64,000 bases of DNA from Mermis nigrescens (taxonomy: Eukaryota; Nematoda; Enoplea; Mermithida; Mermithidae), in assembly GCA_036768485.1 (NCBI GenBank), contig JAVLUZ010000355.1, positions 62,001 through 126,000 on the forward strand, written 5' to 3'. The notes under the pieces are model-generated. The model was not told the origin of the DNA. It saw nothing but the letters and a program-made list of their open reading frames with translations, and made no database searches. Position numbers and translations under genes: made by a program. Positions 34,117-45,777 of the stretch are shown here, one piece after another (the first letter of the stretch is position 1; the number at the start of each line of letters is the position of its first letter).

Positions 34117-34943
34117 TAGCAAATAAAAAGCTCCGATAGAACAAAAAAACGAATATACTTAGGATTACGGATTATTGAGGATGTAAAAGATGGGGACTAG
34201 AGAAAAGCTCCTATACGTATATGCCTAAAGTCGCAAAACCTGTTAAACATCAGACATTCTCTGAGGACGCAAAAAAAATCGAAGTATATTCTGCGGCCTG
34301 CAGATTAAAATGAACTATTGAACCCAAAAAACGATTGAAAAATCAGCATAGCTATGCAGTAGCTATAGGAAAGTAGACGGATTAAACTAGGAGCGACTTT
34401 GTAAGCCGATTGAATGAAAGAGCAAACATCGATGCATTCAAGGCAAACAAAAAAATTGTTGGTACAAAGCAATTGGAAACGCTTAAGCTTACGTGAAACA
34501 GACTACATGTAGGTGTGCTTGTATACCAGCAACGATTGTGTGCTCTAAACAATCGACGCCATGTTTGCTTGCTCTAATGTTCATGATAAGAAATTAAAAC
34601 ACCGTTAAATACAATTGCAGTTAGTTTTTTGTCAATCAAGATATGAAGCAAGTCGGCGTTGCAACTTGCAAGCGATTTACAAAAAGTATACATTTTAGAT
34701 TACATTTATTGACTTCTATGGCAAACGTTGAAAATTATTCAAGGAAGGTTACATTTTTTCAGAGGCCGCAGAATATACTTCGATTTTTTCAGTTGTTTTG
34801 AGAAAGTCTGAGTTTTAACAGGTTTGCGACTTTAGGCATGTACATAGGAGTGTTTCCCTAGTCCTCTCCTTTTACAACCTCAATAATCCGTAATCCCAAG
34901 TATATTCGTCTCTTTTGTTCCATGGGAGCGTTTTTCTTTGCTA
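34117..34943. mobile_element. L-family foldback element, copy 3
   Basis: Ends TAGCAAATAAAAAGCTCCGA and, inverted, TAGCAAAGAAAAACGCTCCC. Arms of ~180 bp (34117-34305 and 34755-34943) with inner CGAAGTATATTCTGCGGCC. As at 5606-6267 it is followed directly by M sequence. Confidence 0.8.
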
Positions 34944-37105
34944 TTACCCTACTTTCATTTAGCATGATTTGAGTAAATCAGTCAGTAAACGCATACGATA
35001 GCATGCTACAATAATGACAGCAGTCCAAAACAGCGGAAAACAATATTGTTTTGAAATTCAGCATTATCTTCTTTAAACAAATCAGCCTTACCTTATTTGA
35101 AAAGATCGAAGGTTTTCAGCATAACTTTACGCAACTACTGGGTGTAAAGAAAATTTGCACTCCGATTCGTAATCCTGGCGTTCACATGGAAGATTTTCAA
35201 AAAATTAAGATTCTGCATTGCTCTGAAACTAAAGGTAATTTTCAGTGTAAACTTTACACAACTACTTGGTCTTAAGAAACCATACAGTCAGATTCGTAAT
35301 TATGACTTGACGAAACATATTGCAACGCTCTGGAAGTAAAATAAATTTGTAGTGTAAACTTTACACAATAACAATAAATGAATAGTGTAAACTTTGCATA
35401 ACTACTGAGTGTGGAGAAAACTTACAGTCAGATTCGTAATTCTGACGTTATAAAGAACATTTTAAAAAAGTTAAGCTACCGCAAGGCTCTAGAACTATAC
35501 TTAAATTGCAGTGTAAACTTCAAACAACCACCGAGTTTAAAGATTTTAGTCGGATTCGTAATTCTAATATTACTGATAATACAACATATGTACGTGTAAT
35601 AGGGGGATGGTAGGGGATTCCCCCACTCAAAATCGGACGTCCTCCATCCTTCTGAGGCCAGAAAATCTTTGACCCACCAACGATTCTTGGAAAAAATCTA
35701 ATTTTTTGGCTGTTTTTAGGCGTTTTGACCAAAAATTGGAGGTCATTAACCCCCCCACCTAAAAATGGCCGGGACCCCACAATCCGAAAAATCGAGCCGT
35801 TACATGTGTGGATTACGATCAACATTTATGAAAAAATTGAGTCTCCACAATGGCCTGCAGACAAATAAATATTAGATGTAAACCGCTTCACACCACTGTT
35901 GAGAAAAAGAAATGCGCCCAACTGGCGTATCACGTTTGATTCCTGGTACATTTTTAGACTTGAGATCATGTCCAGACTCATAACCGAAGAATTTAATAGG
36001 AAAAAACAAGACATAAACACGTTTAACATCCCATATTTTTGACTTTACACCTCCCGAAAAAGCTAGATTTTAATGTAAATAAATAAAATTTGCGCGTACC
36101 CCTTAAAAAAGATACCCCTTGAAAAATTTAACGTGTACCCCTTAAAAAGTACTTTATTCTTATTGTATTCAACCTATCCCGATTTCTAAACGGTGAAAGT
36201 GGTGATCAAAAAAAAACGGACAAAATTGTATTTTCCACCAATTATCACATTGTAAACTTTAAAAATCTGAACCTAAGAAAGGAAAACGCGTTTTCCACCC
36301 ATTTTACACCCGTGATTTCGAACTTTACATCTAAATAAGTAACTCAATATTGAGTATTTTCAAACTCGATTTGGTGCGACGTGTAGCCCCTGAAATGTAC
36401 TTCATTTTAGTTTTATCCAATTTATCAAAACTTAAAACCGTAGAAGTTGGCCGAGAAATCTCAGATCTGTTTTTTACACCATCCACTAGAGTGTTAAGTT
36501 TAAACCCCTAGATCTGACTCAGTATTGAGTTTAAAAAAGTTTACTGGTAAGCAGAAGGTAGCCCTTAAGCCGAAGTACATTTCTATCAGAAAAAAATTCA
36601 CTGGACTCGTAACCGGAGTTGTTAGTAGACATCAAGAATGCAAAACGCAACCAAAATCTGTCTTTACAAAACTATTGAGCAAATAGAGCGAAAACTTGAT
36701 GATGAACTATATAAAATATGGAACAGAATGCTGATATTTACACTCTTTACACTCCCCATTAAGAACTTATGTGAAATTTAAAAAAAGATTTATATCTAGA
36801 GAATTCTATTCTTTACAATTCTGTACTATTAAACTGTATGAGGCATTTACAGAGTTGTGTATGCGCTGCAGAAAAAAACCACCAAAATTTGCCAAATGTA
36901 ATAAGCTTACGGCAAAACTTCACACGCTCTTTACACACTGGAAATTGAGTGTAAAGAAAAACAAAAAGACGTACAGCGAATTTTTATATTATCGATCTTT
37001 TGAAAAAACCGCACCTTCTAGATGTGTCCCGTTATACAAGCTGTAGGGAAGCATGTTGGAGGTACCCAAGTATATTATAGGTACGCGCTAAGCGCTACAT
37101 GATAA
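34944..37105 (+). mobile_element. M-family element, copy 2
   Basis: Collinear with 3213-5605. Between 35100 and 35580 it has a tandem ~130-bp unit (GTGTAAACTTTACACAACTA then CAGTCAGATTCGTAATTC). It is interrupted by a J copy near 35585-35815. The right end is CCAAGTATATTATAGGTACG followed by a degraded palindrome (CGCGCTAAGCGC). Confidence 0.65.
35585..35815 (-). mobile_element. J-family MITE inside M
   Basis: Left GTGTAATAGGGGGATGGTAG, interior TCAAAATCGGACGTCCTCC and GGAGGTCATTAACCCCCCC, right ATCGAGCCGTTACATGTGTG. The uninterrupted sequence is seen in M copy 1 near 3500, which confirms a later insertion. Confidence 0.7.
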
Positions 37106-37407
37106 TGAAAGAAAACTGTCTGGATCAATGCATTGAACAGTCTGCTGCTCGAAAATGAGTATATGTACATGAAATTATACTTTTAAACGTTGTTTGACGC
37201 TTTTTCATGGTTCAAAAATCAGTTTTGGTTCAAAATGGCCCGAGGGCGGTACGCTTCTCAATAGTCCTGGTAGGGTGGTACCCCATACCCCACAGTGTGC
37301 ATGTGTGAATTTGTTTATTACAATTCTGGATTAAAACACTTTAGTTTTTCAAATATAAAACGTCCAACCGCGATAATTCTAGTGAATTACCCTCGCCAAA
37401 CAAGAGC

Positions 37408-37765
37408 ATAGGGGGTGACAGGGGTATTACTCCCCCTGAGCTCTGAGAAGCTGATAGCTATACAGCCATTTTGACCGCAAAAACATTGCTATAAAAGATA
37501 CATAGCTATTTTCTCGAATTCAAAAAGGGCTAAATAGCTAATTTTAGTCCAACTATTTTCTCGAATTCAAAAAAGGGCTAAATAGCTAATTTTAGTCAAA
37601 AGGCTATTTAGTTATGTTTGTAAGTCTAAAAAGGCTATTTAACTAGCTTTCTGAGCCCAAAAGGCTATATAGCACATTTTTGAGCCCAAAAAGGCTATAT
37701 AGCATAGCACATTTTCTGAGCCCAAAGGCTACTAAACCGTTTTTACGAAGCACCTCGCTATCTAC
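37408..37765. mobile_element. G-family element, left part (GGCTATATAGC minisatellite)
   Basis: Starts CATAGGGGGTGACAGGGG and then shows a ~30-40 bp tandem unit (AAAAAGGCTATATAGC plus TTTTCTGAGCCC). It is cut by D1 at 37765. Its right end continues at 44329-44392 (TTGACCTTGCGCGCCTATGA). The second copy, 46489-46923, is uninterrupted. Confidence 0.7.
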
Positions 37766-38712
37766 TAAAGATGCAACGGTTACCCGAACCCGAACCCGAA
37801 AACTCGGGTACCCGAACAAAATTCAGGACCCGAACCCGAATAAACTGAACTTGACTACCGAACCCGAACCCGAATAAAATCATTATAACTACCCGAACCC
37901 GAATGTTTATGGATTTTATTCGGGTTTATTCAGGTATTTTTAAGCTCTAAAATCCCACAATTGTATGTCAAAGATTCAAGAATTCTCGGCTTTTTGCGCC
38001 GTTTTCACTTTGCTCGACCCTAAAACGCCGAATTTCATGTAGTTATCAAGTACACATTAATGGCTGTGTAATTAAGTGGTATATTTGAATCGATTCACGT
38101 GAATTTTTGATCTTTTTATTTCACAAAACGGTTGCCAAATGATTTCGTATAAAATGCTAAACACTGCTTCTTTGGTCGTAATTAAACTTGGTTTCTATCC
38201 AATTAAACTTCACGAATAACAGTTTTTCGGCAGCAAACATTCCCATAGGGGGTGAGGGGGTATTATTCTTCCTTAGGGTACAAGAATCAAGTCACTAACA
38301 GTGATCGGACCGAGGCCTCGGCCTCGGCCTCGGCAAGGCTTAGCGATTTTTTAAGCCTCGGCCTCGGCGCCGAGGGCGAAGCTGAAAAGTACCGAGGCGC
38401 CGAGGGTTAAAATCAAATTTGAATAAATTTAATATATCCGTCAAATATTAACTATTTAGAATGCATCTGCAGTACACAGGCTGTTTCTTACCTATTGGTT
38501 TTTCTTATGGTTTTAGGCGCGTACCCAGTTACACCAAGTTACATACAGCAAAGTGCCAATTGATATTCATATGATGACTAAGTTTTATTTCTCATGCTCG
38601 CTACATGGATCAGAAAGTACAGTGCAGAGAAAATAATTGTAATATTAAACACTTCATCTAACTAAAATAAATGTTTATATGTTTATTGTTGTTAGCCAGA
38701 ATTCTGATTTTA

Positions 38713-38900
38713 ATCTGATGCAGCAGATAATTCATCATCAAAATCTAGATCATCTGAATCAGAGTTAGCCTCATCCATTTCGCCTTGTTGTGCTACCGCG
38801 TCATCGTCGTCGTCATCGTTTATCAGATTCTTCAAAGTCACACTATTATAACCAACTGCTTTGAGATTATGCTTTACAAAAATGAGTTTTTAAACATCTG
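38713..38900 (-). pseudogene. hAT transposase C-terminal remnant, left arm of A
   Basis: Reads ..NLKAVGYNSVTLKNLI then an Asp-rich run, QQGEMDEAN, SDSDDLDFDDELSAASD and a stop. It matches the plus-strand remnant at 42035-42230. hAT transposases commonly end in a segment like LVFVKHNLKLL.. after the dimerisation domain, which is what this looks like. Only this tail remains. Confidence 0.5.
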
Positions 38901-39403
38901 TCTGTCATTCATTCACCACAGCTTTTCTATTCTTTCACCGCATTGTCATGAATTATTTTTATTTTAGAGGTTTTGTGTGTAAGCATCACTGATTAAGTAT
39001 CCTACCGACCTTCCTGCATAGCATATAGTTCCTATTTTAACCCTAACGTAGAGCTCAGGCTCATATACAGGAAGATTGGGGGAAAGTACCCCTTTCGAAA
39101 TGAAATGTGAGAATAATCGCGAAGGACTTTTCGCGCTTTGCGTTGAATTTCACAATGATAATTTGTACAACCAAAAGCGTCTTTTCGCTACATGGATCGG
39201 AAAGTACAGTCGCTACATGCAGAGGCGGATTTAAGGGGGCGGTCGTTACCCATTGGCCAAAATATTTGGCGAGATAACGAATGGATATGCAATTTGCAAT
39301 GATTTTTAGCCGTCAGTGACCATAATTTCTCGAATTTTTCCGGCGCTACGCGCCGGATGATACCTATTAATGACATTTATTTACTTTCTTGGCGACCTGG
39401 GCC

Positions 39404-40006
39404 CGGTTTCACCATAGGTTCACTACTCCTAAGAGTCCTACGAGTTCCGTTTTACGGGAAAATCGGGTTTCACCATCTTTTTTACGGGTTACGAATTACG
39501 ACTACGAGTTACGAGTAACGAGCAACGGGCTAAGAGTTCGTATTACGAGGGTTTCACCAGGGTTTCCGTGGGACTCATAAAAACTCATTTTTTACGAGTA
39601 CTTTTTGGACCTTTTTACGAGTACTCGTTATAAAATGTATGTCTTTTCTGTTGCGTATGACATTCTTCGTTAGTCATTGTCTCTGTTTTAAACAGCATAA
39701 TTATGTAATTAATTGCAGATTTTATGCCACTCGATAGAAAAACATAGAAAGTGTTAAGAAATGTTTGGGATTTAGTCAACAAGAATTAATAAGCTTCTCA
39801 GAAAATTTATAACTTTAAATAAAAATGAAAATAATAATATTAGTAATAATAATAATGACGATAATAATAATAATAATAATAATTATTATTATTATTATAA
39901 TAATAATTATAATAATACTAAAAATAAGAATATTACTAATACTAATAATAATAATTATTATTATTATTATTATTATTATACTAATACTAATAGTAATAAT
40001 AATAAT

Positions 40007-40075
<69 letters not shown>

Positions 40076-40839
40076 TATAATTTATAAAGAAATCAATTAT
40101 ATCAGATTCAGAGACGTTATGAACTAAAAGTATATCAAAGCGTATTATTTCAATTTTCAAATTTGAAAAATCATTCTTAGTTGTCATTAATACGTACATA
40201 AAATATGCAGTCGGCTCTTTTCCGAAGGAAGTGCGATGAAATTCTAATTTTCAGAAATCTAATCAAAAATGTCTGATTTCCGCAATTCATGAAAAAATGT
40301 CTAAGTGATTGTAATATTTTTCATAAAATAGCTGTGAACATTGCTAACAAGGGCTAAAGAAATAAAATTTGGAATTACTACTCAAGAATGCAGCTTAAGA
40401 ATCGAATTTTATGGGATTTCTCTAAAACATTTTTTGAAAAATATATTTTTTTAATGCTAATCTTCTTACCCTTTACATGTGCTGCCAGTATATGTATTAT
40501 GTAGGTGTGTGCACGAAAGTGGAACAAATTGAGAAAAAAACAAATCAGAAAACTATTAAACGCACTAGTCTGCCACTTCTTTACGAGTCCTACGGACCTC
40601 TTTTTGATCCGTGATAATATTACAAAATTTACGAATCTTTTCACTCGTAACATTCGATCGTAATATCTGGTGAAACCGCCCAGCCGTTATTTGTGAAAAA
40701 ACACTCGTAAAAAGTACTCGTAGAACTCGTAACTCGTAGCCCGTGGCTCGTAAATCTCAGTTTTTGGTGAAACGGAAATTTGTAGCACTCGTAGCCCGTA
40801 CTCGTGAAACCGTCTCGTAGCTTTGTGGTGAAACCAGGC
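39404..40839. mobile_element. Element Y: TIR GCCCGGTTTCACC, 5-bp TSD
   Basis: Ends GCCCGGTTTCACCA and, inverted, GCCTGGTTTCACCA, flanked by CCTGG (39399-39403 and 40840-40844). The empty site is visible in the related element near 1246-1256 (GCGACCTGGAAGTC). The end motif GGTTTCACC is iterated inward on both sides, with ACGAGT-type repeats between. It contains the AAT array. Confidence 0.8.
39825..40080. repeat. AAT/ATT trinucleotide array
   Basis: Long imperfect microsatellite that changes orientation (AAT to ATT) several times and can fold on itself. The six-frame poly-Ile or poly-Asn frames here are artefacts. Confidence 0.95.
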
Positions 40840-41049
40840 CCTGGAAGCCCTTTTCTGTTCATGTAGGTTTCAAAACAATTTTAACAGCAGATACCATAGG
40901 TGGACAATGCCGCGCCACCCACACCACCGGGTGGCGCCGGAAGACACTTCGGTACCTTCAGAACCCCAGCTGGGTGGCTCCAGAAAAAACAGCTTTTGAT
41001 TGGGGGGGTAGAATTTTTTGACCCGAAATAAAAAAGTAAGAAAATGATA

Positions 41050-41565
41050 CAACCAACCAACTAGCCAGCCAACCAATCAACTAACCGACCAACCAACCAG
41101 CCAACTAGCCAACCAAATAATCAACCAACCAACCAACCAACTTACCGGCCAAGTAACCAGCCAACTAGCCAACCAAACAACCAACCACCTATTCAACCAA
41201 ACAACTAACCAACTGGCCAAACAAACAACCAACCAACCAAATAGCCAATCGCTCAACCAACTAACTAGCCAACCGCTCAACCAACCAACAAGTCAACCAA
41301 CCAGCCAACTAGCCAACCAACCAACTAACCAACCAACCAACTAACTAGCCAACCAACTAGCCAACCAACCAACTAACTAGCCAATTAAACAACCAAACAA
41401 CCAGCTAAAGAACCAACAAACTAGCCAACCAACCAACCAACTAGCCAACCAACCAAACAACCAATCAACCGGCCAAGCAACCAACCAAATGGCCAACCAA
41501 CTAACTAATAAACCAAACAACCAACCAACCGGCCAAACAAACAACCAACCAACCTCAACAAAAGG
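41050..41565. repeat. AACC/CCAACTAG tetranucleotide array
   Basis: About 500 bp of CCAA-rich repeat (AACCAACCAACTAGCCAACC variants). The same GGTACCTTCAGAACC sequence flanks it at 40953 and 41571, so the array may have expanded within, or arrived with, a small element. The Trp/Leu-rich reverse frames are artefacts. Confidence 0.92.
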
Positions 41566-42034
41566 GATTCCGGTACCTTCAGAACCAAAATCCATTGCCC
41601 AGCCCAGGTATGGCAGAAACAGCTATTTTTGCATAGTTTTCTTCTATTTTCAATAAAAAAATTTCAATGTTTCGCATCAAATGCTATAAATACAGGAAAT
41701 CAAGCAGTAAATCATGCTTCTAGACGTCTGTCCGCCTAAATTTTGCAAATTTTTCGGCGCTTCGCGCCAGATTTTTGTTAAAGTCTTAGAAATTTTAGGA
41801 TTTTTTCGCACAAAATTGTCGAAAATTCTAAAATTTTAAGAAAAATATGATTTCAAAAGTGATTTTATGTAAAAGTATATATACAATGTAAAACACCGAA
41901 AAATGCTATTTCGCGCGATAAGGGCAAAATTTTGGACCTGTGTTTGACTTTTTTGGAAAAGTTTGTATACTGCCCCCTCCCGCTACTGGATGGATCAGAA
42001 AGTACAGTAATTCTCGCATTCGTCTGCTACATAC

Positions 42035-42232
42035 CATAAAACGTTCAAAAACTCTTTTTGTAAAGCACAATCTAAAAGTAGTTGATTATAATAGTGTGAC
42101 TTTAAAGAATCTGATAAAGGCTGATGATGACGATAACGCGATAGCACAACAAGGCGAAATAGATGAGGCTACATAACTTTGATTCAGATGATCTAGATTT
42201 CGATGATGAATTATCTGCTTCATCAGATTGAA
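42035..42232 (+). pseudogene. hAT transposase C-terminal remnant, right arm of A
   Basis: Reads KTLFVKHNLKVVDYNSVTL, KNLIKADDDDN, AQQGEIDEA and, after a frameshift or stop near 42176, DSDDLDFDDELSASSD. It is homologous to the opposite-strand remnant in the left arm (38713-38900). The tail is broken, so it is not functional. Confidence 0.5.
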
Positions 42233-44479
42233 ATAAAAATTCTGGCTAACACCAATAAACATTTGTTTTAGTTCGATAAAGTGTTAAATATTACGATTAT
42301 TCTCTAGCTTATGTACATACAAAATATTCTAAGAGAACTATTTATGGGTATAGGTATATAAGCTTGACCCTCGGCATTACCCTCGGCCTCGGCCTCGGCC
42401 TCGGCCCGGCCGAGGCAAGGATTTTAAGTCGCCTCGGCCTCGGCCAAAGCCGAGGGTCCGAAAAGTACCCTCGGTCCGATCACTGGTCACTAACAGACTA
42501 TATTTGGTGTAAACCTTTTGAATTTTGTGAGCTTAGTTTCTACTATGGAAAAAGTGCACTTAACTATTAGAATTTCATGAAGTGATACAGTATTTTGGAA
42601 TGAAAGCAAGAGTAAATAGACAAACTATTTCTATACAACATGCATGTAACAGCTCAAAATTTTGGAAGAGGATATCCTCGTCATACATGTAACGGTTGGA
42701 AATTTCGGGTGGGGATCCCTGGCAATTTTTAGAAGAAGGGAGGTTTGAGACTCCAATTTTAGGCCAAAAATGGCAAAAACACCTAAGAATAGCCAAAAAA
42801 GCGCAAGTTTTCGCCAAAAAATGGTGGAGGTAGGTCAAAAATTTTCTGACTTTGAAGGGGGTGCGGGGCCTAAAAGCGTTGGTAAGGAATCGCCCAAACA
42901 ACCTGTTACGTTAATGTTTCTCAGTAACTTTTAGGGGGGGAGAGTAAGCGGCTCCGATTTTGGCCAAAGTGGCAAAAACATCTAAAAATAGCCAAAAAGC
43001 GCAAGGTTTTGCCAAAAATGGGGAAAGTGGGTAAAAATTTTCTGACGTGGGGGCTGTAGGGAGGACGTCCAACCTGGAGGGGAATTCCCAAAGCACCCTG
43101 TTACACGTCTGGTTTTCGGTCATTTTAGGAGGGGTAAATGACAAATTTTTGGCCGCAAATCGCAAAAAGGCACCTAAAAATGCCCAAAAAATGCGGGTTT
43201 TCGCCAAAAATCGATTTCGGCTCGTGCATTAATTTTTAGAGCCATCTTTATACAATATTAAAATTCTTTCTGGGGCAAAGTGATAGTGATTTTAACCTTT
43301 TTTTCAGTATTTAAGAAATTTCAAAAATTTCGGGCGCTTCGCGCAAAATATCACTTGTATACTGTATTTAGCTTCAAAGGGGCATTAAATACTCCAAAAT
43401 CAATCTTTGTGTAATAATGGTATCTTTATGCAGATTCAAATATCTTTTGTATCTATTTCTACTGTTTTTAAAAAATTTACGCAAAAATAAATAATGTTTA
43501 ATATTTTTGCACATTTTTCCAAAATTGACTATTTTATCTTTATGTTACATTGGATTTATCAGTGCAGTGGTGATTATTATAAGATCTAATTGGCATGTTA
43601 CAATTTCTGTAACATTTCTGATTTTGAGGTACAATTTGTTTCAGCTTTCTCAGTAGAGTTTTATATGTAAATTCCATCGAAAGCTCATAAAAATTTCGGC
43701 GCTTCGCGCCGAACTAATATTATCAACTAAATTTAGGCCGAATTATCACATTTAGAACTGCATGCGGGTCGCACGTCACACACTGATAGTTTATAAGAAT
43801 GTGTATTTAATAATATATCTACAAAAATTTGTCCGCTCATTCAAAGACTTTTTCAAAGATCTTTGTACATGCACAAAGAAGCTCGTACAAAAACAGTGTC
43901 GGCTAATAATACACCACTTAATTTATTGGTCCCCCATTTCAGGATTTCACCCATCCCTTAACTGTGGACCTTGGGAAACTATGTTCGGCAGTTCCTCCAA
44001 GCAAGCGATTTCGCGTGGGCTCATATATCAAAAGTAGTTGTTAATGTTATTTGTAGGTGTATATCAGACACAATACACACAGCGCTACCTCTCATTTACA
44101 TTAGCGTTCTTGCACACTGAGAGGAGGAAGGAACATCACTGGATACTTGAGTGAAACATATTAAATAATTAGGCACGAGGCATCTAATAATAATAAAAAT
44201 TGTAACATCTGGCTTACATGTACCTAAAAAATTCGCCATACACTGGTATTCCTATATACTTACTGAAATACCCGAACCCGAACCCGAATACAGCAAAATT
44301 CACTACCCGTTGCAACCCTACTATCTACCAATTTTTGGTTTTCACCCCTCCCTGAAAGTTTGACCTTGCGCGCCTATGACCCTCGCAAAAATTATTGGCT
44401 TACTACATGCAGCTATCATCGCACAAATGTATACTTAAGTTTTTGAGCAAGAAAATCGAGAATATTCTACAGTTCCATC

Positions 44480-44704
44480 CATACATGTAACGACTAGAAA
44501 TTTTAGGAGGGGGATTTCCAGCCACGTTTAGGGGGTATAAATGACCTTTCACTTTTAGCCAAAAGCGGCCAAAAAACACCTAAAGACGGCCAAAAATCGC
44601 AAGTTTTTTTTAAATCGGAGGAGGGTCAAAAATTTACTGGCTTTGGGGGATGAGGGCAACCAAATTCGGGCATGAAGGATCCTCATCCCCCTGTTACATG
44701 TCTG
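44480..44704 (+). mobile_element. J-family MITE with perfect TSD
   Basis: Ends CATACATGTAACGACT and, inverted, CAGACATGTAACAGGG. GTTCCATC is repeated exactly at 44472-44479 and 44705-44712. At 225 bp this is the best-defined J copy and shows that J is hAT-like. Confidence 0.9.
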
Positions 44705-45050
44705 GTTCCATCCAATAATTCTTCTTAAACATTATTTGCGCTTATTTGTAATTGCAGGTCTACTGCGATTAAATATGTAGGTACGAGTATATATCTAAAT
44801 GATTCGTTTTTCGTTCCAAGTCTTAATTTTAAATCAGGTAAATGAATGATGTTAATTTGCTGTTTGCAAAGTAATGTTCGAAAAATTAAGCGACACGGTA
44901 AGAAAGACCAAAATCATAAAAAGGATTCTTACGTTAATTGAGGCTTAAAACTCATTTTCACAGTCTGAGGCATCAAAATGTCAAAAATATCATGTTCAAG
45001 TTTGGCGCAGATATTATATCATGAATAAAAATCTGAAACATAAATCTCAC

Positions 45051-45162
45051 AATAATTCTGCGAGGCAGAGGGTCCTTTTTCTGGCATAACTTTTCGCACT
45101 GTTAATGATTGCCGCCTTTCTTTCCGCATGTTGTCCTTAATTTGCGTGCTCAGGCGCTGTAT
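45051..45162 (-). CDS. ATF7IP-like: ATF7IP-like exon c (end of coiled coil)
   Basis: 112 bases, phase 0 in and phase 1 out. The acceptor is TTTTATTTGTATTTAG and the donor AATTATT/GTGAGA. It reads IQRLSTQIKDNMRKERRQSL then TVRKVMPEKGPSAS: heptad-like charged helix, then a flexible linker that joins exon d. The exon has no Met-initiated frame and was recovered from splice phase. Confidence 0.68.
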
Positions 45163-45567
45163 CTAAATACAAATAAAAACCAGGCGTAAAAATTAGAATG
45201 GGGAAAGTGGTCTGTCAACAGCTGTTTTTATTTAAATGCAGTATAATTAGAATTTGTCATTTTATTCCCTCCTGATTGTTCTGTGTACATAAAATTATTC
45301 CTCTAAAATGTCGTGGATTTTAAAATTTCTGCGAAACATGTTTTTACCAATTTAACAAATACTCATTTTCGGGAGAAAGAGAATTTGTGTTCTTTTAGAA
45401 AATAAAGACTATAAAGCTTACTTAAATTGTCGGAAATATATAATTTTAAATTTGGTCCGAAAATTTTATTTAAAATTGTGGAAAATCAACAAATCAGAAA
45501 AATCATGATCCGAAAATTCCATTATTTCAAAACAGTAGTAACTACGACGATAAGGGTACACTTTTAC

Positions 45568-45723
45568 CTGAGCGTCCTTTTCAATTATTTTCTTGTTCAG
45601 CGATATAGTGACTTTGGCGAGTTTCCTGTATTTCTCACCATAGGTCTGAATCTTGGTCTCCAACTTCATACATTTTCCCAGGCACTGACAGTCTTTGTAA
45701 GAAGTCATACGTTCCTTGATAAT
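45568..45723 (-). CDS. ATF7IP-like: ATF7IP-like exon b (coiled coil)
   Basis: 156 bases, phase 0 at both ends. The donor is GCTCAG/GTAAAAG and the acceptor GTTTACTGAAG (an AG six bases on would also fit). It encodes IIKERMTSYKDCQCLGKCMK then LETKIQTYGEKYRKLAKVTI, a predicted coiled coil. Spacing of Cys and of LETKI resembles the ATF7IP segment LCALQCAVFDKTLAELKTRV, the region known to bind SETDB1. Confidence 0.7.
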
Positions 45724-45777
45724 CTTCAGTAAACAAAACGAAAAAGTAAAAATCTTTAACACAAAAAGTAGATCAAT

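Larger units (their letters stand above)
39228..41985. mobile_element. Q-like element inside A, itself interrupted
   Basis: Starts CAGAGGCGGATTTAAGGGGG and ends near CTGCCCCCTCCCGCTACTG. The body is collinear with 1074-1692 (GCGAGATAACGAATGGATA, CCGTCAGTGACCAT, CGGCGCTACGCGCCGG). Y interrupts it at 39404, and the AACC array with its flanks lies further right. No convincing target duplication was seen. Confidence 0.65.
38299..42485. mobile_element. Element A: hAT, inverted-arm composite
   Basis: Ends CAGTGATCGGACCGAGG at both sides (inverted), followed by CCTCGG-rich arms. The duplication GTCACTAA is perfect (38291-38298 and 42486-42493). Inside each end is a similar ~250-bp segment in inverted orientation (about 38630-38880 and 42035-42310) coding for the same acidic C-terminus. 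Nested inside are Q-like sequence (39228-41985), element Y, an AAT array and an AACC array. Confidence 0.88.
38100..44030 (-). mobile_element. Relic of a B/C-type hAT element, split by A
   Basis: 38220-38298 and 42486-44030 together are the reverse complement of B/C interior sequence (compare TCGTCTGACAGTGAC in B near 58128 with GTCACTAACAGACTA across A). The right part includes J copies (about 42625-43140), hairpins at 43322 and 43698, and a truncated R piece (about 43790-43890). Its outer TIRs were not found. Confidence 0.65.
37766..44320. mobile_element. D1: hAT-type element (CCCGAA-rich), multiply nested
   Basis: Ends TAAAGATGCAACGG and, inverted, TAGGGTTGCAACGGGTA. The 8-bp duplication CTATCTAC is perfect (37758-37765 and 44321-44328). 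Subterminal arrays of CCCGAA occur at both ends. The interior includes TTTGGCAACCG-type sequence shared with D2 near 52440-52640, an older B/C-like relic, and element A. No transposase of its own was recognised. Confidence 0.85.
33715..45050. other. ATF7IP-like intron c-d (~11.3 kb)
   Basis: GT at 45050 and AG at 33716-33715. It contains L copy 3, M copy 2, a G-family tract split by D1, D1 with its nested elements, and a J element. No exon of another gene was recognised within it. It is the most transposon-loaded intron in the window. Confidence 0.65.

Noticed and set aside
39815..40199. Poly-Ile, poly-Asn and mixed frames
   Set aside because: Translation of the AAT/ATT microsatellite.
41077..41595. 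Trp/Leu/Val-rich minus-strand frames that look like membrane proteins
   Set aside because: Translation of the AACC tetranucleotide array; the period and composition explain it fully.
45427..45732. 101-codon plus-strand frame opposite ATF7IP-like exon b
   Set aside because: Shadow frame; the minus strand has matching splice sites, phase and the coiled-coil pattern.
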